Below are positions 25,923 through 35,400 of a stretch of 64,000 bases of DNA, piece by piece. Made by a program: the position numbers and the translations under genes. Location of the stretch: positions 2,666,001 to 2,730,000 of the forward strand of contig CP091034.1 of NCBI GenBank assembly GCA_039725955.1, in the 5' to 3' direction. The DNA is from Sinorhizobium sp. B11. Its GTDB lineage: Bacteria; Pseudomonadota; Alphaproteobacteria; Rhizobiales; Rhizobiaceae. A model generated the notes under the pieces. The model ran no database searches. It had not been told where the DNA came from and saw only the letters and a program-made list of their open reading frames with translations. The first letter of the stretch is position 1; the number at the start of each line of letters is the position of its first letter.

Positions 25923-27266
25923 TCAGCCGCTCCACGACATGGCAGTCCTCGCCCAGTTGCCGCGCTGCGCCTCCGGAACGGGATCGATCCTGTTGAGCCT
26001 CATCGTTATCGAGCAAACCTCTTCGTCGCTGAGTTCGGCGAGTTTCGCCAGCTTGTTCAATTCGTCCGTGGTCACGCCCAGGCGCTGCGTGATCATCTGC
26101 ACGATCTCCTCAGCGGTCAGCGTAACGGCCGCAGGCTCCCGCATCTTTCCGTCCTCATAGGCCAGGCGCTTGGCTTCCATAACTTGCCAATAGCTCTCCT
26201 TGATCTGGGGAACAGCCTGTGCGGACTGAGACACCCGCAGACTCATGAGATCCTTGCAGCCCTGCGGATAATATCGCGCGAGAGCCTCGTTGAGCGCAGC
26301 TGTCTTCTTCAAGACATCGATAGCAATGGCATCGCTTGCCCGCGACAGCGCAGGATTGCCGTATTTCGCCACCATGGCAGCTACTTGCGCTCGCGGATCG
26401 ATCTTGCCCCCCGAGGCTTCGACCTTGGCAAACAGCTGCCGCGTTTCAGCTTCGTGATCCATGAAGACCGCGTGAACGAAAGGATTGATACCGGCGAGGA
26501 CCTTCATCTCCTTTTCGAAGGAGCCAGCCTTCTTTTCCTGCGCAGCCGAGTCGGATGCGGGCTTCGCATCTGCGGCAGGCTTTTGCTTCTCCGGGGACGG
26601 ACCGAGCGAGAGCAACGCCCTGCCCCAATCGCCCTGCAGCTCTTTCGGCAAAGCGCGTACGTTATAGAGTTTCTTTGCGATTGAGCACATGTCTTGGTCG
26701 CTGACCCCGGCAGGAGCTTTCAGCGCCTTGTCTATCTCGCTCCCGGTCATTCCCAGGTACCGCGTCATGATCCAGTACTGCTCCTCGCCGGACATCAAGG
26801 CAACCGGAGCGCGGAATTTCCCATCCTCATAAGCATAGGTTTTCGCTCGCCGATCATCCATCCGACCGTTTCTGACTTCCACAACGGAATACCAGTCAGG
26901 CATATTGCCGGTGAAGAAATACTCGCAGCCTTCGGGATATTTGGCGGCCACGATATCGGTAAGCGCGGCCGTCTTGTCCATGACTGCAATCACGGCACTG
27001 TCGCCTGCGCGCGAGAGGGCCGGAGTGCCATACCTGTCGATGACCGTCGCAAGGGTTTTCTTTTGTTCAACCCATAGCTGACGGCTCAGCTCAGCGTAGA
27101 CTTCCAGTACGATATCCCTGTGATCCCGATAAATGGCCTGTAGATAAGGATCTGTCCGTCCGGTCAATCGGATCACCATATCCACAGGATCTTCCTTGGC
27201 ACCTTGCGCGATTGCGCCCGAACCAAGCAACGCCATCGCAGCCACCAGCGACAATAATCTCTTCAT
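25923..27266 (-). CDS. Secreted protein made of two internally duplicated domains
   Basis: 447 residues from the ATG at 27266 (MKRLLSLVAAMALLGSGAIA is a signal peptide). The mature protein is two copies of an about 170-residue helical domain joined by a charged Ala/Lys/Glu linker. Matching segments are RYGTPALSRAGDSAVIAVMDKT versus KYGNPALSRASDAIAIDVLKKT, AAKYPEGCEYFF versus ARYYPQGCKDLM, and DMCSIAKKLYNV versus EVCSITMRLNRI. Each copy keeps two Cys, likely a disulfide. Location is periplasmic. No known family was recognised. Confidence 0.8.
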   Translation of the reverse strand: MKRLLSLVAAMALLGSGAIAQGAKEDPVDMVIRLTGRTDPYLQAIYRDHRDIVLEVYAELSRQLWVEQKKTLATVIDRYGTPALSRAGDSAVIAVMDKTAALTDIVAAKYPEGCEYFFTGNMPDWYSVVEVRNGRMDDRRAKTYAYEDGKFRAPVALMSGEEQYWIMTRYLGMTGSEIDKALKAPAGVSDQDMCSIAKKLYNVRALPKELQGDWGRALLSLGPSPEKQKPAADAKPASDSAAQEKKAGSFEKEMKVLAGINPFVHAVFMDHEAETRQLFAKVEASGGKIDPRAQVAAMVAKYGNPALSRASDAIAIDVLKKTAALNEALARYYPQGCKDLMSLRVSQSAQAVPQIKESYWQVMEAKRLAYEDGKMREPAAVTLTAEEIVQMITQRLGVTTDELNKLAKLAELSDEEVCSITMRLNRIDPVPEAQRGNWARTAMSWSG

Positions 27267-27473
27267 GAAACCCCACCCCAAATAGTTGCAATTCTTTTAT
27301 GTGTGAAATTCCAGGCCGTCCACGGCCCACTCGGAAAATGGTAAAAATATCAGGGGAATGCGCGCGATGCCTCGGCGGCGGCGGCTTGCACATCCCGCAG
27401 CGTCAGCCCCCACAGATGATATCGAACGGCAGATTCCGGCCGCCCGTTCGGGCACTCACAAGGATAGTCCACC

Positions 27474-27680
27474 TCAGCTATTCAGCTTCAGCGCCAGCTG
27501 CTGCCCGCCAAACACCTTCAGCACATGTTTGTTGATCGGCCGCATCGCCTCGATGCGGCGTTGCTCTTCCCGCCTGCGCGCTTCGTGACGCTCGCGGTCT
27601 GCGCGCAGCTGCGCGGCAAAGGCCATGGCCTTGTCTGCTGCTCCTGAATAACTCGGGCTTGCTGCCATCGAACTCTCCAT
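27474..27680 (-). CDS. Small hypothetical protein under a likely SOS box
   Basis: 68 residues. The Ala-rich start (MESSMAASPSYSGAADKAMA) is followed by a highly charged helix (RADRERHEARRREEQRRIEA) and a short C-terminal stretch (VLKVFGGQQLALKL). No membrane or signal segment. A perfect GTTC-N7-GTTC alphaproteobacterial LexA box lies 27 bp before the ATG, so expression is probably induced by DNA damage. A role in the damage response is inference; the product is unknown. Confidence 0.6.
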   Translation of the reverse strand: MESSMAASPSYSGAADKAMAFAAQLRADRERHEARRREEQRRIEAMRPINKHVLKVFGGQQLALKLNS

Positions 27681-27706
27681 CAGAACATAGATGAGAACGT
27701 TTATTT

Positions 27707-27721
27707 GTTCTCATTTTGTTC
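27707..27721. promoter_or_regulatory. LexA (SOS) box GTTC-N7-GTTC
   Basis: GTTCTCATTTTGTTC matches the alphaproteobacterial LexA consensus GTTC-N7-GTTC. It is part of an 11-bp tandem repeat (GTTCTCATTTT twice, 27707-27728) and also of a GAGAAC-N8-GTTCTC palindrome from 27693, so two overlapping LexA arrangements are possible. Confidence 0.7.
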
Positions 27722-27838
27722 TCATTTTCAGAGAAGTCAAGACGATCGTTTCAGGGCAATACAAAAGGTAGGGTTCCGGCGCGGGAAGAGCGGTGCCGGC
27801 AAATAGATGGGAACGCGCCAAGTCTTTGACGCGAAAAA

Positions 27839-27916
27839 CTATTCTTTGGTCTGCAGCCACACCATGGCGAAAGACATCAGGCCGCAAAGCGTGGCGATCA
27901 GAAGCAGGTTGTCCAT
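27839..27916 (-). CDS. 25-residue single-pass membrane peptide
   Basis: AGGAGGATTTCG gives a strong ribosome site before the ATG at 27916. The frame reads MDNLLLIATLCGLMSFAMVW and ends LQTKE, a hydrophobic helix with a charged tail. This is the form of small membrane regulators such as KdpF-like peptides. It stands alone and downstream context gives no partner. Confidence 0.5.
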   Translation of the reverse strand: MDNLLLIATLCGLMSFAMVWLQTKE

Positions 27917-28015
27917 CGAAATCCTCCTATTTGTGGCAGAAACGCGGCAGGAGGATTTTGGTTCAATTGCCCTCCATTTAAGGTGATTTGCCGCCATGAC
28001 CGGGGCGCTGCCTGC

Positions 28016-28219
28016 CTATGCCGGCCTGATCACGGTCATGATGACGATGTTGCCGGCTTCGTCCCGGGCGCTGTCTGTCGTCGCGATCACCTTGCCGGCA
28101 AATTCCGCCTCGGCCTCGGCAAACGCCTCCTTCACCAGCCGGAGCGTTTCCAGATAGGCGCTGTTGTCTCGCCTCGGCATCGCCAGCAATGCCTTGATCC
28201 CTGCGCTATCGTCGGTCAT
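28016..28219 (-). CDS. Small hypothetical protein, 67 residues
   Basis: Start taken at the ATG at 28219 (AAGGAG about 13 bp upstream); the in-frame extension to 28345 looks non-coding. The product (MTDDSAGIKALLAMPRRDNS, then LRLVKEAFAEAEAEFAGKVI, SARDEAGNIVIMTVIRPA) is soluble, alpha then beta. Not recognised. Confidence 0.5.
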   Translation of the reverse strand: MTDDSAGIKALLAMPRRDNSAYLETLRLVKEAFAEAEAEFAGKVIATTDSARDEAGNIVIMTVIRPA

Positions 28220-28509
28220 GACGCTGAATTTACTCCTTTGCGTGATCCCTATATCGGGAATATCGGGACCTTCCTTCGCTGCCTTCCGGGAAAACGGCAC
28301 CTGCGTCAAGGGCGGAAGCCCCTGCGGGCAAATGACGGCAGACACCCTCGAATGCGCGATCTCGCTTTATCTCCATCTCTCATGTATAAGCCCTCGTCCC
28401 GTTGCCAAGCCCGGTTCCGGCCCATCACCGGCAAGGGCTTGCAGGATAAGGCCTCCGCTACGAGATAAGGCCACGGGGCCCGCGACCTGACGAAAGAAGA
28501 CTTGAGATC

Positions 28510-29547
28510 ATGACCACGGCAAAGACGGCTGCATCCGAAGGCATCCAGCGCTATTTCAAGGCGCCGGTTTTCGCGGTTGCGCCCATGATCGACTGGACGG
28601 ATCGCCACTGCCGCTATTTCCACCGCCAGATCAGCCGCAATGCCCTGCTCTATACGGAAATGGTCGTCGCCGACGCCATCATCCATGGCCCGCGGGAGCG
28701 CCTGCTCTCCTTCGATGCGGCCGAACATCCCGCAGCCCTGCAGCTCGGCGGCTCCGATCCGGCCAAGCTTGCAGAAGCCGTGCGCATTGCCGAGCCCTAT
28801 GGTTATGACGAGATCAACCTCAATGTCGGCTGCCCCTCGGATCGCGTCCAGTCCGGCACGTTCGGCGCCTGCCTGATGCTGACGCCGGAAACGGTTGCCG
28901 AATGCGTCGCCGCCATGAAGAAGGTCGCAAACGTCCCGGTCACCGTCAAATGCCGCATCGGCGTCGATGAGCAGGAGCCGGAAGCGGCCCTGCCCGCGCT
29001 GATGACCCGCGTGCTCGATGCCGGCGCCGATGCCATCTGGATCCATGCCCGCAAGGCCTGGCTGAAGGGCCTGAGCCCCAAGGAAAACCGCGAGATCCCG
29101 CCGCTCGATTACGATATCGTCTATCGCATGAAGCAGCGCTTCCCCGATGTCTTCATCGGCATCAACGGCGGCATCCACACGCTGGATGAGGCAGAAGCTC
29201 ACCTCGCCCATGTCGATGGCGTCATGCTCGGCCGCGCCGCCTATCAGAATGCCGCTATTCTCGCCGATGTCGACCAGCGCTTCTACGGCGCCCCGGCATC
29301 CGAGCCCGACTGGAATGCGCTGCGCGACCGCATGATGGCCTATGCTGCCGGCCATATCGCCTCGGGCGGCCGCCTGCAGCATGTCGCCCGCCACATGGTC
29401 GGCCTCTTTACCGGCCTGCCCGGCGCCCGCCGCTACCGCCAGATCCTCTCGACAGATGCGGCAAAGCCGAACGCCGGCCCGGAAGTGATCGCCGCAGCCT
29501 TCGCCGCTGTCGATTTCTCGGGTGCGACGGAAGCCGTCAGCGCCTGA
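28510..29547 (+). CDS. dusA: tRNA-dihydrouridine(20/20a) synthase
   Basis: 345 residues, full length for DusA. The flavin TIM-barrel landmarks are FAVAPMIDWTDRHCRYFHRQ, LYTEMVVADAI and LQLGGSDP. NLNVGCPSDRVQSGTFGACL holds the catalytic Cys, followed by VTVKCRIGVD, WIHARKAWLKGLSPKENR, GINGGIHTLDEA and GVMLGRAAYQNA. It reduces uridines 20/20a in the tRNA D-loop using FMN and NADPH. It is a single gene; the TCATG run before it shows AAGAAGACTTGAGATC as ribosome site. Confidence 0.95.
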   Translation: MTTAKTAASEGIQRYFKAPVFAVAPMIDWTDRHCRYFHRQISRNALLYTEMVVADAIIHGPRERLLSFDAAEHPAALQLGGSDPAKLAEAVRIAEPYGYDEINLNVGCPSDRVQSGTFGACLMLTPETVAECVAAMKKVANVPVTVKCRIGVDEQEPEAALPALMTRVLDAGADAIWIHARKAWLKGLSPKENREIPPLDYDIVYRMKQRFPDVFIGINGGIHTLDEAEAHLAHVDGVMLGRAAYQNAAILADVDQRFYGAPASEPDWNALRDRMMAYAAGHIASGGRLQHVARHMVGLFTGLPGARRYRQILSTDAAKPNAGPEVIAAAFAAVDFSGATEAVSA

Positions 29548-29683
29548 GGCTGGTCAGGACCATGCTGCGGCCATAGGCAATCATGCGCGGACAGACCGGT
29601 CCGTTTCCCTTCCATGTTTGAACGAAGTTCGGCTGAACGCGTTTATAACGATCCCCCACGAAGGAAGGTGAAAGGAACCGCTC

Positions 29684-30202
29684 ATGAAAACCCTCATGAT
29701 AACAGTCGCCGCCGCTTCCCTCGGCTTTGTCCCCGTGGCTGAGGCCGCGAGCCAGCATAAGCAGCCGAAACATGCCGCCCAGCAGGTCGCAAATGAGCCG
29801 CAGCAACGTCTCGGCACCCTCTCCTGCGTCGTTGCCGGCGGGGCCGGCATGATCATCGGCTCCAGCAAGGCGATCGATTGCAGCTTCAAGCAGAACACCG
29901 GCAAGGTCGAGCACTATTCCGGCACGATCGGCAAGCTCGGTCTCGATGTCGGGGTCACCGGCAAATCCTATCTCAGCTGGATCGTCGTCAACACCGCCCC
30001 CACCCGCGTCGGCGACGGCGCTCTTGCCGGCACCTATGTCGGCGCCTCTGCCGGCGCTTCCGTCGGCGTCGGTCTCGGAGCAAACGCGCTTGTGGGCGGC
30101 AGTTCGAAGAATTTCGCATTGCAGCCGCTCAGCGGCGAAACCGGAACCGGCGTCAACGTGGCCGCAGGCGTCTCTCGCCTCCAGCTGAAGGCAACGCGCT
30201 AA
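29684..30202 (+). CDS. DUF992 secreted protein
   Basis: 172 residues. A signal peptide (MKTLMITVAAASLGFVPVAEA) is followed by a His/Lys/Gln linker. The DUF992 domain begins QRLGTLSCVVAGGAGMIIGS and continues with KAIDCSFKQNTGKVEHYSGT, LGLDVGVTGKSYLSWIVVN and GTYVGASAGASVGVGLGANA. Two Cys (SC and DC) fit the conserved family pair. Periplasmic or outer-membrane associated; function not established. AAGGAAC precedes the start and a strong terminator follows. Confidence 0.92.
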   Translation: MKTLMITVAAASLGFVPVAEAASQHKQPKHAAQQVANEPQQRLGTLSCVVAGGAGMIIGSSKAIDCSFKQNTGKVEHYSGTIGKLGLDVGVTGKSYLSWIVVNTAPTRVGDGALAGTYVGASAGASVGVGLGANALVGGSSKNFALQPLSGETGTGVNVAAGVSRLQLKATR

Positions 30203-30208
30203 GTCCTG

Positions 30209-30241
30209 CCGGCGGCGGCCACCGGTCGCCGCCGGTATTTT
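30209..30241 (+). terminator. Intrinsic terminator of the DUF992 gene
   Basis: CCGGCGGCG and CGCCGCCGG make a perfect 9-bp stem around a 9-base loop, followed by TATTTT, 7 bp after the stop codon. Confidence 0.8.
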
Positions 30242-30366
30242 CCGCGACTACCCGACCGGACAATGCCAGCCGCGCGTTTCATCCGGCGCAAGCCGTCCTG
30301 CCCAATGCCATTGGCGTTTCCCGGGAATTGTCGTAATCCGGTGCCCGATCTCAGGCAGGAACGGAC

Positions 30367-30870
30367 ATGCGGACCAGACAGGCAACTCGGGACGATTTCG
30401 ACATCTTGCGATCGATAGAGTTGGCCTCTTTCGAAACGCTGCGCGCCACAGGCGCCGTCGGCGGAGAGCCGGAAGCAAGCAGCGACGCCGAACTGCAGCA
30501 CTATCTCGACCACGCCCTCCTCTATGCCGCATGCGATCAGGATGACATCCCCGTCGGCTATGCCGGCGCCTATGTCGCGGAGGGATGCCTGCATATCGGC
30601 GAAATGGACGTTCATCCGGATTTCCAGAGAAAAGGCCTCGGCCGCAGGCTCATGGAAACGCTTCTTGCAGAAGGCCGTTTGCGAAAGCTTGCCGCGGCAA
30701 CGCTGACGACAGACCGCCTCGCCCCCTTCAACGCGCCTTTCTATGCATCGCTTGGCTTTCGGCTCCTCGAAAAGCAAGAATGCCCCCCGCGCCTTCGGGC
30801 CATCCTCGATGCTGAAGCCGAAAAGGGCCTCGATCCGCTCCGCCGCATTGGCATGGTTCTGCCATTCTGA
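30367..30870 (+). CDS. GNAT-family N-acetyltransferase
   Basis: 167 residues. The start MRTRQATRDDFDILRSIELASF is a GNAT beta1-alpha1. The acetyl-CoA loop is MDVHPDFQRKGLGRRLMETLL (motif Q/R-x-x-G-x-G/A), and the C-terminal strand has NAPFYASLGFRLLE. It transfers acetyl from acetyl-CoA to an unknown amine. It lies 27 bp before the SDR gene on the same strand, so the two may share a transcript. An alternative acceptor cannot be derived from sequence. Confidence 0.9.
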   Translation: MRTRQATRDDFDILRSIELASFETLRATGAVGGEPEASSDAELQHYLDHALLYAACDQDDIPVGYAGAYVAEGCLHIGEMDVHPDFQRKGLGRRLMETLLAEGRLRKLAAATLTTDRLAPFNAPFYASLGFRLLEKQECPPRLRAILDAEAEKGLDPLRRIGMVLPF

Positions 30871-30897
30871 TACTCGACATATGGGAGGCCAGCCAGC

Positions 30898-31737
30898 ATG
30901 AGAGATGTCGTCGCGTTGATAACAGGCGCAAGCCGCGGTGTCGGCCGCGGGATTGCGCTTGCCTTGCTCGCCGAGGGCGCCACGGTCCACGTGACCGGCA
31001 GGACACGTTCGGAGGCGGAGGCAAGCGCTGGCAAACGCGCAGGCTCGCTGGAGGGCCTCGCGGTCGAGGCCGAGAACCTGCCCGGACGCCTGATCCTTCA
31101 TCATTGCGACCACGGCAATGACGCCGAGACCGAGCGCGTGGCCGAAGAAATCAAAGCCGGCAGCAGGCTGGACATTCTCGTGAACAATGCGTGGCCCGGC
31201 TATGAAAACATGGTCGAGGACGGCGATTTTACCTGGCCCCGCGCCTTCTGGGAGCAGCCCCTCTGGCGGTGGGACGCGATGATGGGCACCGCATTGCGGG
31301 CGGCCTTCCTGATGTCGCGTGCTCTGGCACCCGTCATGATCCAGGCGCAGCGCGGCCTGATCGTCAATATTTCCTTCTGGGCAGCGCAATTCTACGATGG
31401 CAACGCGATCTACGGCATGGCCAAGGCCGCTGCCGACAAGATGGCCGCAGACTTCGCCCATGATCTGCGCCCGCACAATGTCGCCGCTGTCGCCCTCTAT
31501 CCCGGGCTGGTCCGCACCGAAGCAGTCATGCAGAACGCCGAATATTTCGACCTGTCCAATTCCGAGTCACCGCAATTCATCGGCCACGTCATATCTGGCC
31601 TTTGGCGAGACCAGGCGCTGATGTCGAAATCCGGTCATGTCCTGGTCGCGGCCGAACTCGGCCAGGAATATGATATAGCCGACGTCAACGGCTATAGACC
31701 TGTTCCCCTCACAGCAGCCGACTTTGCCAAAAGCTGA
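30898..31737 (+). CDS. SDR-family oxidoreductase
   Basis: 279 residues. Cofactor motif VALITGASRGVGRGIALALL (TGxxxGxG), the LVNNAWPGYENM segment with the structural Asn, and the active-site strand IVNISFWAAQFYDGNAIYGMAKAAADKM with Ser, Tyr and Lys of YxxxK. Classical SDR length. It resembles eukaryotic DHRS1-type SDRs, which keep the longer NNAW region and a C-terminal extension. Substrate unknown. Confidence 0.9.
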   Translation: MRDVVALITGASRGVGRGIALALLAEGATVHVTGRTRSEAEASAGKRAGSLEGLAVEAENLPGRLILHHCDHGNDAETERVAEEIKAGSRLDILVNNAWPGYENMVEDGDFTWPRAFWEQPLWRWDAMMGTALRAAFLMSRALAPVMIQAQRGLIVNISFWAAQFYDGNAIYGMAKAAADKMAADFAHDLRPHNVAAVALYPGLVRTEAVMQNAEYFDLSNSESPQFIGHVISGLWRDQALMSKSGHVLVAAELGQEYDIADVNGYRPVPLTAADFAKS

Positions 31738-31775
31738 AGTCATTGCCGGGAGCGACGGCAAGCCGGAGCGTGGCT

Positions 31776-32315
31776 TCAGGCTGCCACCAAGAGCAGCACA
31801 TAGGCCACGACCGTCACCATCAGGCCGCGAAACGCGATCGTTACGAAGCGGTATTTGCTGCGCGCGATATGCGAGAGAATATCGGCATTTTCCACATACT
31901 GATCGAAGAGATAGCGCTCGTCGCGCCGGTTCGCCGCGTCGTAGAAGGCGTCGCGATGCCTGGGCCACGCGCCCCAGAACATCGAGGTGGACTTGTCGAG
32001 CCGCCGCGGCAGCACGACGAGGATCGCCGCCAGAATCGAAAAGACCGAGGCCGCAGCCAGGAGCCCGGAGAAGAGAATGGCCTGCGGCGTGCCCTGCGCA
32101 TAGCGCGCCCAGGTGAAGACCGCCCTCACTTCGACGGAGCTCACAAGAAAGGCGAGCATGAAAGTAAAGATATACGCAGCCTTCTGGTCCGATATCTTGA
32201 TCTGATCGTAGAATATATCGTTGATTTTCTTGATATGGTCGAAATATTCCGAGTCGACATCGTCCGTAGACGGAGAGCTGGAAGGCAGCTCCGCAAAATT
32301 TTCAAACTCGCTCAA
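31776..32315 (-). CDS. DUF5706 / Pycsar-effector-like (PycTM) membrane protein
   Basis: 179 residues if translation starts at the TTG at 32315 behind GGGGTGGGG; a GTG at 32327 is also possible, and longer in-frame extensions would overlap the divergent gene. After an acidic N-terminus come HIKKINDIFYDQIKISDQKA, membrane helix AYIFTFMLAFLVSSVEVRAVF, a second (FSGLLAAASVFSILAAILVV), the LPRR and MFWGAW motifs, the helix YLFDQYVENADILSHIARSK, and a last membrane helix (GLMVTVVAYVLLLVA). The DxKA, LPR and FWG/KYR pattern matches DUF5706, the domain of cyclic-nucleotide-activated Pycsar membrane effectors. It is divergent from the FecR-TPR-barrel gene and its cyclase, with 130 bp between starts. 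Confidence 0.8.
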   Translation of the reverse strand: MSEFENFAELPSSSPSTDDVDSEYFDHIKKINDIFYDQIKISDQKAAYIFTFMLAFLVSSVEVRAVFTWARYAQGTPQAILFSGLLAAASVFSILAAILVVLPRRLDKSTSMFWGAWPRHRDAFYDAANRRDERYLFDQYVENADILSHIARSKYRFVTIAFRGLMVTVVAYVLLLVAA

Positions 32316-32445
32316 AGGAAACCCCACCCCGCAATAGTGTTTCCCTAATAATACACTTGACCGCGAAAGCAAGAACACGTGTGCACCCGACTTGACTTTT
32401 ACACCGCACTTGGCCAAACGGGGAAAAGATGCGGGGGTATCTGAA

Positions 32446-35400
32446 ATGTCGGGGCTGAGGTCTGTTCTGTGCGCAAGTACGTCTCTTGCGCTCATGTCAA
32501 CGTTACTTTCATTTCCGGTTGCGGCCGAACCGGTTCAGCGCTCGACGCCGGTTGCAGGCTCCGTCATCGCCCGCAAGACCGGCGAGGAAGTGCGTTTCGT
32601 CGATGTCACCAATTGGCGCGTCGTCGATCTCAACCAGGACCTGCTCGATGGCGACGTACTGCGCACCAACGCCACCGGCCAGCTCGCCATCCTCTTTTCC
32701 GACCACACGCAGATCCGCCTTGGCCGTAATTCCGCGCTGCAGGTCAAGAAGATGTCGGCGACCGGCGACACGATCCTCAACCTGCAATCCGGCACCATCT
32801 GGGCCCGCGCCCAGCGTGGCGGCCAGGGCCTGACGGTCGAAACCCCGGCCGCCGCCGCCGCTATCCGCGGCACAGACTGGACGATGACCGTCGAAGGCGC
32901 CAGGACCTCGATGATCGTGCTCGAAGGCCGCGTCTCGCTGACCAACCCGCAGGGCAGCGTCGACGTCAACGAGGGCGAAGGGGCTGTGGCCACCATCGGC
33001 CAGGCGCCGCACAAGCTCATCAGCGTCAATCCTGACGACCGCGAGCAGATGCTCTTCTATCTCGACCTGCGCGACGGGTTCGGCCTGATGCCCACTTCAC
33101 CGCTGCGCGCCGACCGCATGGCGACGGAACGGCGCCGCCTGCTTGCCCTGCCGCCAGGGCGCCGCACAACGGAAGACTGGCTGGAGCTTGCCGAGGTGCA
33201 GAGCGCCTTCGACGGGCGTCAAGCCGCAGCTGCAACATTGCAGAACATCCGCGGCCGCAAACTGTCGGTGGCCCAGCAGGCGCGCGTCGACCTGCTCGAT
33301 GCCACCATCGCCGGTTCCGAAAAGCGCTATGGCGACGCCGCAAAGCTTTTCGCCAGGGCGCTGCCGCATCTCGACCCGACACGCCGCAACATGGCGCAAT
33401 ATGGCGGCTATTTCGCCCGCTCGCTGGCCGACCCCTCTCATTTCGAACCGCCGCCGGCAAACACGACCGGTCCCTATGGCGCCATCATGCAGGCCTATAC
33501 GACAGGCTTCCTGGAAAACCCGCGCGCCGCGATCGAGATCATCCGGAAAGCGGAACAGCGCTATCCCGACGATCCGACCCTGCCGGCAATCCGCGCCCAG
33601 CTGGCGCAACTCATCGACGACCGCGCCCAGATGAAGGAAGCAGCCGACCGCTCGCTGTCGCTCGATCCCGATCATCCGATGGCCCTTGCCGCCCGTGCCG
33701 GTTACAGGGCGGCCTATGAGAGCGATATCAACGGCGCGCTCGCGGACCTGAACCGCGCGATCGAACTTGCGCCCGGCGCCTCGGGCACGCTCAATTCGCT
33801 CGGCCTGCTGCAGAGTTCGCGTGATGCCAACGGCGAGGCGGAGGAAGCCTTCAAGAAGGCGATCGAGCTCGACCCGCAGGACCCGCTGCTGCATGCAAAC
33901 CTTGCGATCCTCTATCTCGACCAGGCCCGCATGAAGGAGGCCAAGCGCGAGATCGACACCGCAATCGCCCTCGATCCGTCCTTCGATATCGCTCTACTCG
34001 CCCGCGGCCGCTACTATCTGCAGACCGGCGAGCGCGACAAGGCGTTGGAAGATCTGCTCGCTGCCAGCACCGCCAATCCCGGTCACTCGCAATCGCAGCT
34101 GATGCTTGCCGCCGCCCATTACGAAAAGGGCGATCGCCTCCCCTCCGAACAGGCGCTCGACAATGCCAACCGTCTGGATGACAACGATCCTGTCATCTCC
34201 GCCTTCCGCACCGCCGTCGATATCGACGATTACAATGCCGATGGTGCGATCGCCAACGCGCAGGAATTCCTGCGCCGCTCGCGCGCCCGCGGCGGCGATT
34301 TCAGCGGCCTCGGCGCCAATGCCAGCGCCGGCTCGACGCTGAACAACGCCTTCCGCCTGCAGGGTCTGGATGCCTGGGGCCGCTACTACGGCGATGCCGT
34401 CTTCGATCCCTTCAAGGGCAGCAGCTATATCGACCAGTCGATCAAGGGCAGCATCTTCCCCTTCGTCAACGCGACGAGCTTCAGCGATGACAATATCATC
34501 CAGAACCGCGGCAATGCATCGAGCTACTCGTCCTTCATCCAGGGGCTGCTGCTCTCTCCCCACGTGCTGTCCGGCCGTTCACGCGCAGCAACGCTGTTCG
34601 ACGTGCCCTTCATCGAAGGCTCGGTCGGCGGCGGCATCAACAGCGTCGATGGCCATACGCGCCGTACCGGCGAAGCCGATATCCAGGGCTATTCGAACAG
34701 CACGATTCCGATCAGCTTCTACGGCAACCTGACCTGGGAGGAGCTCGCGCTCGACGGCACCTATTCCAGCTTCGGTGGCTATGCGACCGAGAACAAGCTG
34801 CTCGGTGGCAACGGCTATATAACGGCGACCGTGACGCCCGACGATCGTGTGGTGGCTTATGTCAACCATGCCAAGAACGACGGAACGCTGAATGCGCTGT
34901 CACAGGGCACGGCGCTGACGGATTTCCTCAATCTTTTTGGCGCCGGCCTTCCGGATATCGTGACCTCGCAATATTCCACTCGGCTCGTGGATGCCGAGAT
35001 AACCAATGCCGGTATCGGCTGGAGCCATACGTTCGGCTACGAAAACATCCTGAACGGCGCCATCCTCTATTCGGAAACCAAGTCGAAGACAGAAAACTTC
35101 CTGAGCGTGGATGATGCACCGCTCTTCGGCCTGCCCGATCCGGACGTCATCCCCTTCCTGGACGGCACGGAGGAAACATCCTCGAAGACCTATATCGGAG
35201 CCCTGAGCCATTCCATCGGCAACGGTCCCCTGACGTGGCGATACGGCATTGAAGGCGGCTGGATCGATGGCAGTACGACCACGTCCTCTCGTCTGCATGA
35301 ACTCTTTCCCAGATTTCCGGTTCTCCCGGCAACCACCGACGGCCCGAACACCGTCAGCAACACCGTCAATATCGGTCGCGCCTATATCGACGTTCTGCAC

